NCBI RefSeq assembly: GCF_024166365.1
Contig: NC_064842.1
Coordinates: 19,067,001 to 19,131,000, forward strand
DNA from: Elephas maximus indicus
Taxonomy: Eukaryota; Chordata; Mammalia; Proboscidea; Elephantidae
Direction: 5' to 3'
Length of the DNA stretch: 64,000 bases
The position numbers and the translations under genes are program-made. This document shows positions 39,001-45,869 of the stretch, piece by piece. How positions within the stretch are numbered: position 1 is the stretch's first letter; each line of letters begins with the position of its first letter. The notes beneath the pieces are model-generated. The model saw only the letters and a program-made list of their open reading frames with translations. It was not told the DNA's origin and ran no database searches.

Positions 39001-42000
39001 TGTGAGGATTTTTGTTTTCTTTATGTTGAGGTATAATCCAACCTGAAGGCTGTAGTCTTCAGTAAGTGCTTCTTCAGTAAGTGCTTCAAGTCCTCTTTAC
39101 TCTCAGCAAGCAAAGCTGTGACATCTGCATATAACAAAAACCAAAAAAAAAAACAAACCCAGTGCCGTCAAGTCGATTCCGACTCATAGCGACCCTATAG
39201 GACAGAGTAGAACTGCCCCAAAGAGTTTCCAAGGAGCACCTGGCAGATTCAAACTGCTGACCCTTTGATTAGCAGCTGCGGCACTTAACCACTACGCTAC
39301 CAGGGTTTCCATCTGCATATAGCAGGTTGTTAATGAGTCTTCCTCCAATCCTGATGCCATTTTCTTCTTCAGATAGTCCAGCTGCTTGGATTATTTGCTC
39401 AGCACACAGATTGAGTAAGTATAGTGAAAAGATACAACCCTAATACACACCTTTTCTGACTTTAAACCACACAATATACCCTCATTGACTGTCTCTTGGT
39501 TTATGTACAAGTTCCTTATGAGCGCTAAATGTTCTGGGATTCCCATTCTTCATAATGTTATCCATAATTTGTTATGATCCACACAGTCAAATGCCTTTGC
39601 ATAGTCAATAAAACACAAGTAAGCATTTCTCTGCTATTCTCTGCTTTCAGCCATGATTCATCTGACATCAGCAATGACATCCCTGGTTGCACATACTCTT
39701 CTGAATCCAGCTTGAATTTCTGGCAGTTCCCTATCAATATATTGCTGCAGCTGCTTTTGAATGATCTTCAGCAAAATTTTACTTGCATGTGATATTAATG
39801 ATATTGTTCGATAATTTCTGCATTCGGTTGAATCACCTTTCTTGGGGATAGGCATAAATATGGATCTCTTCCAGTCAGTTGGCCAGATAACTGTCTTCCA
39901 AATTTCTTGGCATAGATGAGTGAGCACGTCTAGCACTGCATCCATTTGCTGAAACATCTCATTTGGCATCCCGTCAATTCCTGGAGCCTTGTTTTTCGCC
40001 AATACCTTCATTGCAGCTTGGACTTCTTCCTTCAGTACCATCGGTTCCTAATCATATGCTACTTCCTGGAATGGTTGAACATTGACCAATTCTTTTTGGT
40101 ATAAGGACTCTGTGTATTCCTTTCATCTTCTTTTGATGTCCTGCGTCATTTAATATTTTCCCTGTAGAATTCTTCAATATTGCAACTCGAGGCTTGAATT
40201 TTTTCTTCAGTTCTTTCAACTTGAGAAATGCCAAGCGTGTTCTTCCCTTTTGGTTTTCTATCTCCACCTCTTTGCACTTGTCATTATAATACTTTACTTT
40301 GTCTTCTCAAACTGCCCTTTGAAATTTACTGTTCAGCTCTTTTACCTCATCATTTCTTCCTTATGCTTTAGCTACTTGACATTCAAGAGCAACTTTCAGA
40401 GTCTCTTCTGACATCCATTTTGGTCTTTTCTTTCTTTCCTGTCTTCTTAATGACCTCTTGCTTTGTTCACGTATGATGTCCTCACAACTCCTCTGGTCTT
40501 CAGTCATTAGTGTTCAACACGTCAAATCTATTCTTCTCTAAATTCAGGTGGGATATACTCAAGGTCATAGTTTGACTCTCAAGGACTTCTTCTAATTTTT
40601 TTCAGCTTCAGCTTGAACTTGCATATGAGCAACTGATGGTCTGTTTTGCAGTTAGCCTCTGGCCTTGTTCTGACTGATAATATTGAGCTTTTCCATCATC
40701 TCTTTCCACAGATGTAGTCAATTTGATTCCTGTATATTCCATCTGGTGATGGAACACGCAAGCCCCCACAGTACAACAAACTGACAGACAGTTTGTCTGG
40801 GGGCGGGGCGGGGGGGAGCACATACACACATACATTTAAAAAGTTTGATTTTTGAAACATGTTAGAGAGCACTTAGCAATATGACATTTACCCCTAGGTG
40901 TTTATTACCATGGAGCTTTGGTTTTCTAAATGTGATAACTTTAAGTGTTTGTGTGCTTTTTCTCCTCATTTATTTGGAAAAATCCAAAAAGCGTAGTCAT
41001 TCCCAGAGCTTTGTAAGCATATTGCCAGAATTTTATTTGAATACACTCTTTGTGTTGGTGTATAAGTAAGAAAAACATGTATAGAGCTTAGACAGCTCCA
41101 TGATCCCTATTGGTCCATAACTGTTCTAAATATCTGTAATTTTCAAAAGCTAAGCAAAGGTGCCCAAGAAAAGAATAAAGACAAAATAAAACTTAGGGAC
41201 CTGAGCATCCACAGTGGCTAACTGCCTACACCAGTGGGGGCGTTTTTAGTGGAGAGCCACCTGAAGAGAAAGCAAAGCCAAATATGCACTGAGTATGATT
41301 CCTCACAGTTGTTAAATGTAATCCTCATAACAATACTCTGATATTATTATATTCCTTTTGAGCTGTGGAACCAAGCTTTGAAAGATTAAGTGGCTCACCA
41401 AAGACCACATAGCTATATGGTGTAGCTGTGGGATTTGAACCCAGATCTCCGAACCGTAGGTGTAGAGTTTGTTCTATAGATCAAAAGTTGGCAAACTTTG
41501 TCCGTAAAGGACCAGGTAGTAAATACCTTAAGCTTTGTAAGCCATATGATCTCTGTCACAACTACTCAGCTCTGCCATTATAAAATGAAAGCAACCAGAG
41601 ACAATATGTAGATAAATGAGTTTAACTGTGTTTCAATAAAGCTTTTACTATATTTACAAAGGAGCCCTGGTGGAACAGTGGTTAAACACTTGGCTGCTAA
41701 CCTAAAGGTCAGCAGTTCAGATCTACCAGCCACTCCTTAGAAGCCCTAGGATCTTACAGGGTCACTGTAAGTTGGAATTGACTCAATAGCAACGGGTTTG
41801 GTTTGGTTTTTGCGTATTTACAAAACATGTTAGAGAGCACTTAGCAATGGACTAAGTGCAGTGGACTAGATTTGTTCTGAGGGCTGTAGTTTGCTGACCC
41901 CTGCTACAGATGAAAACATACAAACAAAACACTTCAGACTACTTCACCATAGAAGGACTAGGCTGTAAAGATTTTCCTTTTCTGTCTTTCAGAGGCACGT

Positions 42001-43441
42001 TTAATCACTGCTCCACCTACTCTAGTGAATTATATGCGATAACTACTATTTCACTATAAATTCATCTTCCATTTCCACTCTTCCACAGTGCTAGCCTTCC
42101 TCTCCCTAAGACCAATTTCAGTTTTATTGGTAAACACTTTCAGGCAATAGTCAGCAACCTTTTTTTTATGTGAGGACCAAGTCTGAAAAAATAAGATTTT
42201 TCCCTAGTCTTAATAAAAATAGCTTTATTTAAACCCCAAATGGAAAAACAATATATTCTAACAATTTAGATTCCCTGTTTGATCAAGTATTTTAAAATGT
42301 TAATGAAAAATTGGTACTGCCCTTTAGCTACCAAGGTACTAATATCTGGGGAACAGAATCATCTTTCCAATCTTCTGTTCCTTATCCTTAAATAGCATTT
42401 TAGGATTCAAAAAGTGCCTTCCTATACATTATTCCATTAATCTTTGAAGCAAACTTTGCAGTAGGTATTACTAATAGAGACGCAAATATTCGCAGAGGTG
42501 AAATGACTTGCCTACATTCACAATTCCTTTACTTCAATATAACACTGTGCTAGGTGCCAGGAATAAGGAGAGGAAAAAAAAATCCACTTCCTTGACTTTC
42601 TTCCCTTGTCATCTTTTTAATCCCTGCCTCAACCAGAAGCCATACTCCCAGGTAAAAGCAACCCTGAAATGATTCTTCTCTTGGTGGTTGCCCAGGTAGC
42701 TTTTTCCCCTTAAGCCCTCTGCTTTGTTGAACTGAAAGCTGCACTTAAGTTAGAACAGAGGCCTCTCTGGGAAGCCAAGCGGGGCACACAGTCTCCCTCG
42801 AACTGCTCATGGCTACTTATGGGGCAATTCCCTCCAGGAACTCATCTACACAATTACAAATAATCATTTAAAATATTCTTTGAATGTCTGATCAACGTCA
42901 AGTTAATTCCATTTTATGTTGTTTACTACTTGTTCTGAGTGTCAGTTTTATTTCTCCAAATAAATATAAATTCCTGTGATCTCTATTTCTTTTTCTGTCC
43001 TCTGAACTCATACTGCTGACTCTTTTCCTTTCATCTGTCAATATTCTTTCTGCATATGATCAATCCTTTATGTCTACTGACCTTTCTTCAACTAATTTTA
43101 AAGACAGGATAATATCTAAAGTGCGGTCTTTACTTGATCCATTGTGTTACTTGTTCAGAGTTATTTTGTCAAGATCTGGTCCTAATTCTTTCAGAGCTTG
43201 TTGGCTGGTTAATTTGCATGGTTACCTTAATATTTTCACTGATCACATTCAGCAGTTTAGGGCATTTTTAGTTTCAGGTAAGATTTTTTAATTACCAGTA
43301 GTCACACAGGGTCCTTTGGATCAATTCCCAGACAATCTTTTGAATGAAACTTTCTTAGCCTTACTTACCTCTGCAATCAGGTCATGTAGCTCTCCTTCAC
43401 TAGGGCAGCATCCTAATGACCTGATAATTGTTCCAATCTCT
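14960..43441 (-). CDS. EFCAB2: EFCAB2 / DRC8, EF-hand subunit of the nexin-dynein regulatory complex (partial, spliced, 3' five exons)
   Basis: The spliced coding sequence on the minus strand is 43369-43441, 22876-22955, 22226-22268, 22048-22114 and 14960-15075. The exon phases fit exactly (split codons at the first, third, fourth and fifth exon starts), there is no internal stop, and every intron edge is GT/AG. Motifs seen include REIG-like start, [51 protein letters not shown] and [13 protein letters not shown], which I recognise from human EFCAB2 (about 162 residues). About 125 C-terminal residues lie here; the N-terminal ~37 are encoded by exons not found in the window. In the family the protein is a calmodulin-like axonemal N-DRC component that links outer doublets and regulates dynein. 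The intact frame and splice sites argue for a functional gene. The EF-hand loops look degenerate, so calcium binding is uncertain. Confidence 0.95.
15549..16110 (+). repeat. AfroSINE split by a nested RTE
   Basis: The SINE head ('caagtggctcagtggttgag') runs to 15665 and its tail ('ggaaaccctatggggcaatt', 'gagtcagaatcaactc') resumes at 16018. The two halves join smoothly if the RTE and one copy of its target duplication are removed. Confidence 0.88.
15666..16017 (-). mobile_element. RTE LINE 3' end nested in an AfroSINE
   Basis: Reverse-strand RTE from 'ttgttgttaggtgccatcca' to about 16010, flanked by the 10-bp duplication gtaaagatta (15656-15665 and 16018-16027). It codes for the RTE tail motifs only ([11 protein letters not shown]-type frame-shifted remnants). 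Confidence 0.9.
16111..16592. other. Unassigned intronic sequence
   Basis: No exon signature or repeat family recognised. Confidence 0.35.
16593..16783 (-). repeat. AfroSINE, longer subtype
   Basis: Reverse strand: 'gttgctgtcaagtccatttt', the extra middle block 'gctgtgacctttcagaagca', and 'gtgcttaactgtttgtgcca'. Confidence 0.85.
16785..16909 (-). repeat. AfroSINE, truncated
   Basis: Reverse strand: 'cgttgccgttgagtcgattc' to 'ccaccacaatgtcaccaggg', with part of the head deleted. It abuts the previous SINE. Confidence 0.85.
17120..17290 (-). repeat. MIR SINE
   Basis: Reverse-strand MIR: 'tactgtgtgccagactctga', 'tctaagtgcttcacatatat', 'tattatccccatttacagtt'. Confidence 0.8.
17425..17690 (+). 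repeat. MIR SINE, nearly full length
   Basis: tRNA-like head 'ttaatggttaaaagcacagg', then 'ctttggagccagactgctca', 'cttaacctctctgggcctca', and 'aagcacttagaacaatgcct' at the 3' end. Confidence 0.88.
17691..18085. other. Unassigned intronic sequence
   Basis: No exon signature or repeat family recognised. Confidence 0.35.
18096..18259 (-). repeat. AfroSINE with target-site duplication
   Basis: Reverse-strand copy flanked by ctttaaagca at 18086-18095 and 18260-18269. Confidence 0.92.
18418..18552 (-). repeat. AfroSINE
   Basis: Reverse strand: 'cactgctgtcgagtcgattc' to 'gggtaacagccatagcactt'. The outer head is missing. Confidence 0.9.
18742..18937 (+). repeat. AfroSINE, longer subtype
   Basis: Head 'tccctgggtggcaccgatgg', middle block 'gcctggtgatctgcttccca', tail 'cgagttgggatcaacttgac'. 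Confidence 0.9.
18938..19150 (+). repeat. AfroSINE, longer subtype, head-to-tail with the previous one
   Basis: Head 'ggctctgggtggtgcaaatg', middle block 'gcctggcaatctacttcagc', tail 'caggagtcagaatcaactcg' and a T-rich end. Confidence 0.9.
19190..20135 (+). mobile_element. L2 LINE 3' region
   Basis: L2-type sequence with 'ccttctaactggtctccctt', 'ggattccaaactcctgagcc', 'ccacaatctatccccagtaa', then the 3' terminus 'ccttgagatagggagcagat' and 'acacagtaggcatacaatac'. Confidence 0.7.
20430..21245 (-). mobile_element. L1 LINE 3' UTR, afrotherian type
   Basis: Reverse-strand L1 3' UTR. AATAAA-type ending near 20440 and the blocks 'caagcttttaagaccccaga', 'gttatgccaattggctaagt' and 'ggccaggcaccatctagttc' are shared with the copy at 44893-45600. 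Confidence 0.7.
21246..22047. other. Unassigned intronic sequence next to EFCAB2 exons
   Basis: AT-rich, with a short (gtat/gt)n run near 21465-21490. No additional exon was recognised. Confidence 0.4.
22048..22114 (-). CDS. EFCAB2: EFCAB2 coding exon (EF-hand 3 loop and exiting helix)
   Basis: This 67-nt exon encodes [18 protein letters not shown] then MTEE and one base of a Gly codon. The loop has Asp at position 1, Gly at 6, a hydrophobic residue at 8 and Glu at 12, but Ala and Arg at positions 3 and 5. That is only a partial match to a calcium-binding EF-hand. The acceptor is ccctcctag and the donor gtaagag. The intron that follows is about 7 kb and filled with repeats. Confidence 0.94.
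22226..22268 (-). CDS. EFCAB2: EFCAB2 coding micro-exon (EF-hand 3 entering helix)
   Basis: This 43-nt exon completes the split Arg codon and encodes [14 protein letters not shown], the entering helix of the third EF-hand. The acceptor is atcatag and the donor gtgtgtaag. At 14 codons it is too short for open-frame detection, and the longer open frame across 22115-22366 is mostly intron read-through. The following intron is only 111 bp. Confidence 0.93.
22876..22955 (-). CDS. EFCAB2: EFCAB2 coding exon (EF-hand 2)
   Basis: This 80-nt exon encodes 26 residues and two bases of an Arg codon, with [20 protein letters not shown] followed by RALLER. The position of the EF-hand loop is occupied by an acidic E-rich run and 'PTGYI', so the canonical Asp ligands at loop positions 1, 3 and 5 are missing. 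This degenerate loop also occurs in the human protein as I remember it. The acceptor is ttgtttag and the donor gtaagtaag. It is separated from the next exon by a 607-bp intron. Confidence 0.93.
23005..23305 (+). mobile_element. L1 LINE 3' UTR end
   Basis: Blocks 'cttatagctcagtaacgaag', 'cccttcagccaaagattaga', 'tgacatgccatggggttggc' and 'tttgatgagaaactattttg', ending in 'caataaaaatgaaaaaca'. The same 3' UTR type occurs at 46085-46385. Confidence 0.8.
23306..24110 (-). mobile_element. L2 LINE 3' region
   Basis: Reverse-strand L2. The 3' terminus ('ccattcaacaaacgtattaa', 'gccaagtgctggggattgga') is followed by ORF2 sequence ('ttggctgttatcctaaaaac', 'gggtggtggccatgaagaca', 'gaaatatttgagaagtaaaa'). 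Confidence 0.72.
24111..25429. other. Unassigned intronic sequence
   Basis: About 1.3 kb with no confidently recognised exon or repeat. An 88-codon frame at 24769-25035 has no recognisable motif. A T12 run lies near 25170. Confidence 0.35.
25430..25640 (-). mobile_element. L1M LINE fragment
   Basis: Reverse-strand L1M 3' UTR: 'aaagatcgtacagagagttg', 'acattactgtggtacatttg', 'gagccaatattgatacatta'. Confidence 0.8.
25762..25916. repeat. 31-bp minisatellite, five tandem copies
   Basis: Five consecutive units begin at 25762, 25793, 25824, 25855 and 25886, each starting tatgaagccatcagtaagac. Units differ only at a g/a site (cagaacaag versus caggacaag) and one a/t site. The unit length is not a multiple of 3, and nothing suggests coding. 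Confidence 0.97.
26470..26635 (-). repeat. AfroSINE with target-site duplication
   Basis: Reverse-strand copy flanked by atattagacc at 26460-26469 and 26636-26645. Confidence 0.92.
26690..26800 (+). repeat. MIR SINE fragment
   Basis: 'cggtgtcctcacttgtaaca', 'tacctcacgggattgttgtg', 'aagattacatgg'. Confidence 0.7.
26801..27448. other. Unassigned intronic sequence
   Basis: No exon or repeat recognised. Overlapping opposite-strand frames at 26991-27272 have no motif. Confidence 0.35.
27449..27640 (+). repeat. AfroSINE
   Basis: Head 'tggtgcctcagtggttaagt', middle 'gagaaagatggggcagtctg', tail 'gctatgagtcaaaatcgact', then a long T run to about 27662. Confidence 0.92.
27845..28010 (-). repeat. MIR SINE
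   Basis: Reverse-strand MIR: 'tttacgtttgaggaaatatg', 'ggcaccgagaggttaagtgc', 'cagcccagagttctttaact'. Confidence 0.7.
28011..28483. other. Unassigned intronic sequence
   Basis: AT-rich; no exon or repeat recognised. Confidence 0.35.
28484..28672 (+). mobile_element. Possible MER5-type hAT element with embedded simple repeats
   Basis: 'aaatgcagatttccagatcc', 'attctgattcagggctaagg' and 'agcaagcaccccaacgattc' resemble MER5. It carries a C/CA tract (28530-28563) and a T17 run. Confidence 0.4.
28673..29177. other. Unassigned intronic sequence
   Basis: No exon or repeat recognised. Confidence 0.35.
29189..29357 (-). repeat. AfroSINE with target-site duplication
   Basis: Reverse-strand copy flanked by ttgacaaagac at 29178-29188 and 29358-29368, both perfect, suggesting a fairly young insertion. 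Confidence 0.95.
29369..29687. other. Unassigned AT-rich intronic sequence
   Basis: No exon or repeat recognised. Confidence 0.35.
29700..29861 (+). repeat. AfroSINE with RTE-like (aac)n tail and target-site duplication
   Basis: Flanked by ttatttttatat at 29688-29699 and 29862-29873. The tail reads 'gatggcacacaacaacaaca', like the RTE 3' terminus rather than the usual 'gtttggtttt' end. Confidence 0.95.
30148..30352 (+). repeat. AfroSINE, longer subtype
   Basis: Head 'gtgtcggtggcgcacatagc', middle 'gcctgacaatttgcttctga', tail 'caccacgagttggaactgac'. Confidence 0.9.
30380..31400 (-). mobile_element. L1M LINE 3' region split by a solo LTR
   Basis: Reverse-strand L1M: 'gacattcaggttgtttccaa' and 'gttgttataaacaatagtgt' to about 30606, resuming at 31158 with 'gattaaactgctctccagaa' and 'agtgccaacatcaggtattt'. 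Confidence 0.75.
30607..31157 (+). mobile_element. Solo LTR of an endogenous retrovirus, family A copy 1
   Basis: Starts TGT and ends ACA, flanked by acatc / acttc (30602-30606, 31158-31162), a 5-bp duplication with one mismatch. It aligns over its length with the copy at 32438-32986 ('gtgtgtcaacttggct', 'atgatgagatctgctgtgag'-type block, 'gagccatttccttgata'). A 5-bp duplication fits an ERVL-like element; the family name is not known to me. No open retroviral gene is present. Confidence 0.8.
31450..31860 (-). mobile_element. L1M LINE 3' UTR
   Basis: Reverse strand: 'aaatttacataccataaact', 'caactgtacaattcattgat', 'tatgtgatctttgtgactgg'. Confidence 0.82.
31861..32432. other. Unassigned intronic sequence
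   Basis: AT-rich, with a 'tatatatat' microsatellite near 32150; no exon recognised. Confidence 0.35.
32438..32986 (+). mobile_element. Solo LTR of an endogenous retrovirus, family A copy 2
   Basis: Starts TGTCATAGTT, ends CCTAAGAACA and is flanked by a perfect 5-bp duplication gaaag (32433-32437, 32987-32991). Related to the LTR at 30607. No coding capacity. Confidence 0.85.
33000..33165 (+). repeat. L2 LINE fragment
   Basis: 'catctgctcatgtcatttcc', 'aatcctgcagtagcccacca', 'ccccacaaggccctctgtaa'. Confidence 0.65.
33240..34130 (+). mobile_element. L1M LINE 3' ends
   Basis: 'gcaacctaaatgtctaacaa', 'attgacatggacatattaat', 'atgacatgatcctatttttg' and a second segment from 33706 ('tactgagtgaaaaaagtaga', 'tttctgtaatgtcagtatca'). 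Confidence 0.65.
34131..35100. other. Unassigned intronic sequence with G-run
   Basis: No exon recognised. It holds a C9 run near 34320 and a G-rich tract 'cggggggtggggggggggga' at about 34482-34501. Confidence 0.35.
35763..36053 (+). mobile_element. RTE LINE 3' end inside L1
   Basis: From 'cagaatgttccttagaagca' to 'taatagcacctaacaacaac'. It carries the RTE tail coding region with stops. Confidence 0.9.
36555..37104 (+). mobile_element. Solo MaLR-type LTR with perfect 5-bp duplication
   Basis: Starts TGTCATGGATTGAA and ends AACTAAGACA, flanked by gatat (36550-36554, 37105-37109). It has the MaLR-like body 'ccccccaaaatgtgtgtcaa', 'gagatataaaagagagaagg' (TATA-like) and 'gagaataaatttctctttgt' (polyadenylation signal). 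A 49-bp L1-like insert lies at 36765-36813. Confidence 0.88.
38015..38200 (-). repeat. L2 LINE 3' end fragment
   Basis: Reverse strand: 'ttttgttctagatactgagg', 'cttctgccttcaaggagctt', 'atattctagaggtaaaagac'. Confidence 0.6.
38201..38354. other. Unassigned spacer
   Basis: Short non-repeat stretch ahead of the RTE 3' end. Confidence 0.3.
38355..40755 (-). mobile_element. RTE LINE, 2.4 kb, 5'-truncated in the endonuclease region, split by a SINE
   Basis: Reverse-strand element from 'gttgttgttgttaggtgcct' to 'tgtatattccatctggtgat'. The longest frame (39658-40041, 127 codons) carries the start of the reverse transcriptase: [44 protein letters not shown] and QAGFRR. The C-terminal tail and 3' end lie at 38355-39100. 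Frames are broken by stops and shifts, and the upstream endonuclease is mostly missing, so the copy is inactive. Confidence 0.93.
39134..39310 (-). repeat. AfroSINE nested in the RTE, with target-site duplication
   Basis: Flanked by atctgcatata at 39123-39133 and 39311-39321; removing it restores the RTE sequence. Confidence 0.95.
40756..41284. other. Unassigned intronic sequence with a G/C run
   Basis: Contains 'ggcggggcgggggggagcac' near 40801 and the 26-bp segment 40855-40880 that recurs at 41823-41848. No exon recognised. Confidence 0.4.
41285..41465 (-). repeat. MIR SINE
   Basis: Reverse strand: 'gtaatcctcataacaatact', 'agaccacatagctatatggt', 'gggatttgaacccagatctc'. Confidence 0.75.
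41482..41903 (+). mobile_element. Non-autonomous hAT-Charlie type DNA transposon split by an AfroSINE
   Basis: Terminal sequences 'caaaagttggcaaact' and 'agtttgctgacccctg' are inverted-repeat like. The 8-bp flanks are ctatagat (41474-41481) and ctacagat (41904-41911), the length hAT elements produce. The body ('aaaggaccaggtagtaaata', 'gtctgtcacaactactcagc'-like, 'caataaagcttttactatat') is a familiar mammalian hAT MER; I cannot give the exact name. Confidence 0.8.
41661..41814 (+). repeat. AfroSINE nested in the hAT element, with target-site duplication
   Basis: Flanked by tatttacaaa at 41651-41660 and 41815-41824. Confidence 0.95.
41912..43368. other. Unassigned intronic sequence upstream of the next EFCAB2 intron edge
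   Basis: No additional exon recognised. A probable reverse-strand MIR fragment lies at 42380-42530 ('ttgcagtaggtattactaat', 'gaggtgaaatgacttgccta'). The rest is not assigned. Confidence 0.4.
43369..43441 (-). CDS. EFCAB2: EFCAB2 coding exon (EF-hand 1 distal helix / linker)
   Basis: This 73-nt exon starts with the last base of a split Arg codon and then encodes 24 residues, including [12 protein letters not shown] and GELHDLIAE. The second part resembles the calmodulin 'lgqnpteaElqdmi' linker between EF-hands 1 and 2. The acceptor is a C-rich tract followed by cag just above 43441, and the donor is gtaagtaag just below 43369. The next exon downstream lies 20.4 kb away at 22955. The exon that should precede it, coding for the first EF-hand loop, was searched for by eye up to 64000 and not seen. 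Confidence 0.93.
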
Positions 43442-43930
43442 CTGGGGGGAAAAAAAAATTGTCAACAGATTAGAACATAAACTCTGAAAAGGCACATGAC
43501 AAGTCTCTCTCAATTATTTCAGAGCATATGTAATTTAGCAAACAAAGTCACTCAGTAAATAGTTTTAGGGTGATAAAAGACACTTTCTGGAGGAAAAAAG
43601 AGGTAGACAAATGAACCAAAGTGAGAAGAAAGAAGTGTTTTCATTAACTGGGAAATTCAAGCTCTGCTTGGACAAAAATCCAAAAGTTCTAAAAAAGGAA
43701 ATAGAGAGAGGAAAGAAAAAAATTGAAGAAAGAAAGAAAAAGACATGTCAAGCTCTGCCTGGGCCAAAACAAAAAAGTTCTAGAGAAGAAAATAGAAGGA
43801 AAGAAAAAGGAATGCCAGCCACTAATAATGAATTTTAAGTGTTATTTAACTTTTTTGAACCTCTCTTGCCACTTCTGTTAAAGGGGGTAGGTGGGGAGGG
43901 AGTGATAATGTCTACCCCAGAGGTTCATGG
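43442..43930. other. Intronic sequence with purine-rich tract
   Basis: An A/G-rich stretch at about 43590-43830 gives a lysine-rich 75-codon frame (43611-43838), best read as low-complexity rather than a gene. Confidence 0.5.
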
Positions 43931-43934
43931 TAAA

Positions 43935-44205
43935 GTTGACATTTGGGGCAGAGTACTTAAAAGCATGGCCTCAAGCACCAGACTGTTGGGATTCAAATGC
44001 AAGCTCTGCAAGGGGCTAGCTGGGCAGGTTACCTACAATCCCCACGTGCATAAACCTCCTAGTCTGTAAAACAGTATCTACCTCAGAACACTTACAACTG
44101 GGCTGGGAACACACTACAGGTTAAAGAAATATGAGCTATCATTAAAGTAAAGCACAGCTCTTAGCAGAGTAGCCACTCAATAAATATTAGTTACCCACCT
44201 CATCC
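43935..44205 (+). repeat. MIR SINE, nearly full length
   Basis: 'gtacttaaaagcatggcctc', 'gactgttgggattcaaatgc', 'agtagccactcaataaatat'. Confidence 0.78.
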
Positions 44206-44217
44206 TCCGCCATAATA

Positions 44218-44384
44218 AACCCAAACCCAAACCCAGTGCCGTCAAGTCGATTCTGACTCATAGCGACCCTATAAAACTGAGTAGAACTGCCCCATAGAGT
44301 TTCCAAGGAGCGCCTGGCGGATTGGAACTGCTGACCCTTTGGTTAGCAGCTGTAGCACTTAACCACTACACCACCAGGGTTTCC
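44218..44384 (-). repeat. AfroSINE, first of a pair at one target
   Basis: Reverse-strand copy between cataata-containing flanks at 44211-44217 and 44390-44396. Confidence 0.93.
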
Positions 44385-44401
44385 TCCCTCATAATAGAGC
44401 C

Positions 44402-44563
44402 AAAAAAACCAAAACCATTCCTGTCAAGTCGATTCTGACCCATAGCGACTCTATAGGACAAAGTAGAACTGCCCCATAGGGTTTCCAAGGAGCGGCTAGT
44501 GGAAACCAACTGCCAATCTTTTGGTTAGCAACCAAGCTCTTAACCACCGTGCCACCAGGGCTC
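44402..44563 (-). repeat. AfroSINE, second of a pair at one target
   Basis: Reverse-strand copy; flanks cataata at 44390-44396 and 44571-44577. Confidence 0.93.
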
Positions 44564-44892
44564 CTTCTCCCATAATAATGTAATTAAACTCAACAAATAA
44601 TCTAAGAAAAAATATAAATTATATTCAGTACTCTCTGGCTGCTAAGGCAGGGAATGTTTCCACTTAAAACAATAGAAGTTAAAACTATTACTTCAATATT
44701 CAAAAATCAATTAATGTACCTCATCACATCAATAGGCTAAAGAAAAAAATCTATATGATCGTATCAATAGAGAAAAAACATTTGACAAAATCCGACATCC
44801 TTTCATGATAAAAATTCTCGCCAAACAAAGAATCAAGGGGGAACTTCCTCAGCTTGATAAAGAATATCTACAAAAAACATACAGTTTACATC

Positions 44893-45600
44893 AAATTTTT
44901 AAAGACAATTTTTGTTGTTGAGAATTTACACAGCGGAACATACACCAATTCAACAATTTCTACATGTACAATTCAGTGACATTGATTACATTCTTCAAAT
45001 TGTGCAGCCATTCTCACCCTTCTTTTCTGAATTGTTTCTCCCCCATTAACATAAACTCACTGTCCCCTAAGGTCCATGTCTAATTTTTCACATTGCTGTT
45101 GTTGAATTGATCCCATATAGTTCTTTAAAAGAGTACAATGCTCAAGGTAGACATTCTTAAGTTAAACTAAGCTATTATTTGGTTTTAGAAGACTTCAGGG
45201 GTTATTTTTTATTTAAGGTTTAAAAATTATCTCAGGGCAATGGTTTTAGGGGTTCATCCAGTCTCCCTGGCTCCAGAAAATCTGGATTCCACGAGAACTT
45301 GAAATTCTCTTTTGTATTTTTCCTCTTTTGATCAGGATTCTTCTATGGAATCTTTGATCAAAAGGTTCAACAACGGTAGCTAGACACCATCCAGTTTTTC
45401 TGGTCTCATTGCAAAGGACACAGTTGTTCATGGAGGCAATTAGTCACACATTCCATATGCACCTCCTATTCCTGACTTTTCTTCTTCCTTGGTTGCTCCA
45501 GGTGAATAGAGGCCAATTGTTGTACCTTGGATGGCCACTTGAAAGCTTTTAAGACCCCAGGCACTATACAACGAACCAGGAGGTAGAACAGATGCACTAA
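44893..45600 (-). mobile_element. L1 3' UTR, reverse orientation, inside L1 ORF2
   Basis: 'caattcaacaatttctacat', 'gattacattcttcaaattgt', 'gctagacaccatccagtttt' and 'gaaagcttttaagaccccag', as in the copy at 20430-21245. Confidence 0.65.
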
Positions 45601-45869
45601 ACAACATTATGGCAATAACTGGGAAGCTGACATTTAACGATGAGAAACTAGATGCCTTCCCCCAAGACCGAGAACAAGGCAAGGACGTCTCTTCTAACTA
45701 CTATTTAACATCATACTGGAAATCCTAGCTAATGCAGTAAGACAAGAAAAGGAAATAAAAGCTATACAGATGGCCAAGGAAGAAGAAACTGTCTGTGCTC
45801 ACAGATGACATGATTCTCTATGTAGAAAACCCCAAAGTATCGAAAAATTAGTCCAAAGGACTAAGGGAC

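Noticed and set aside
43611-43838. Lysine/glutamate-rich 75-codon frame
   Set aside because: Produced by A/G-rich low complexity.
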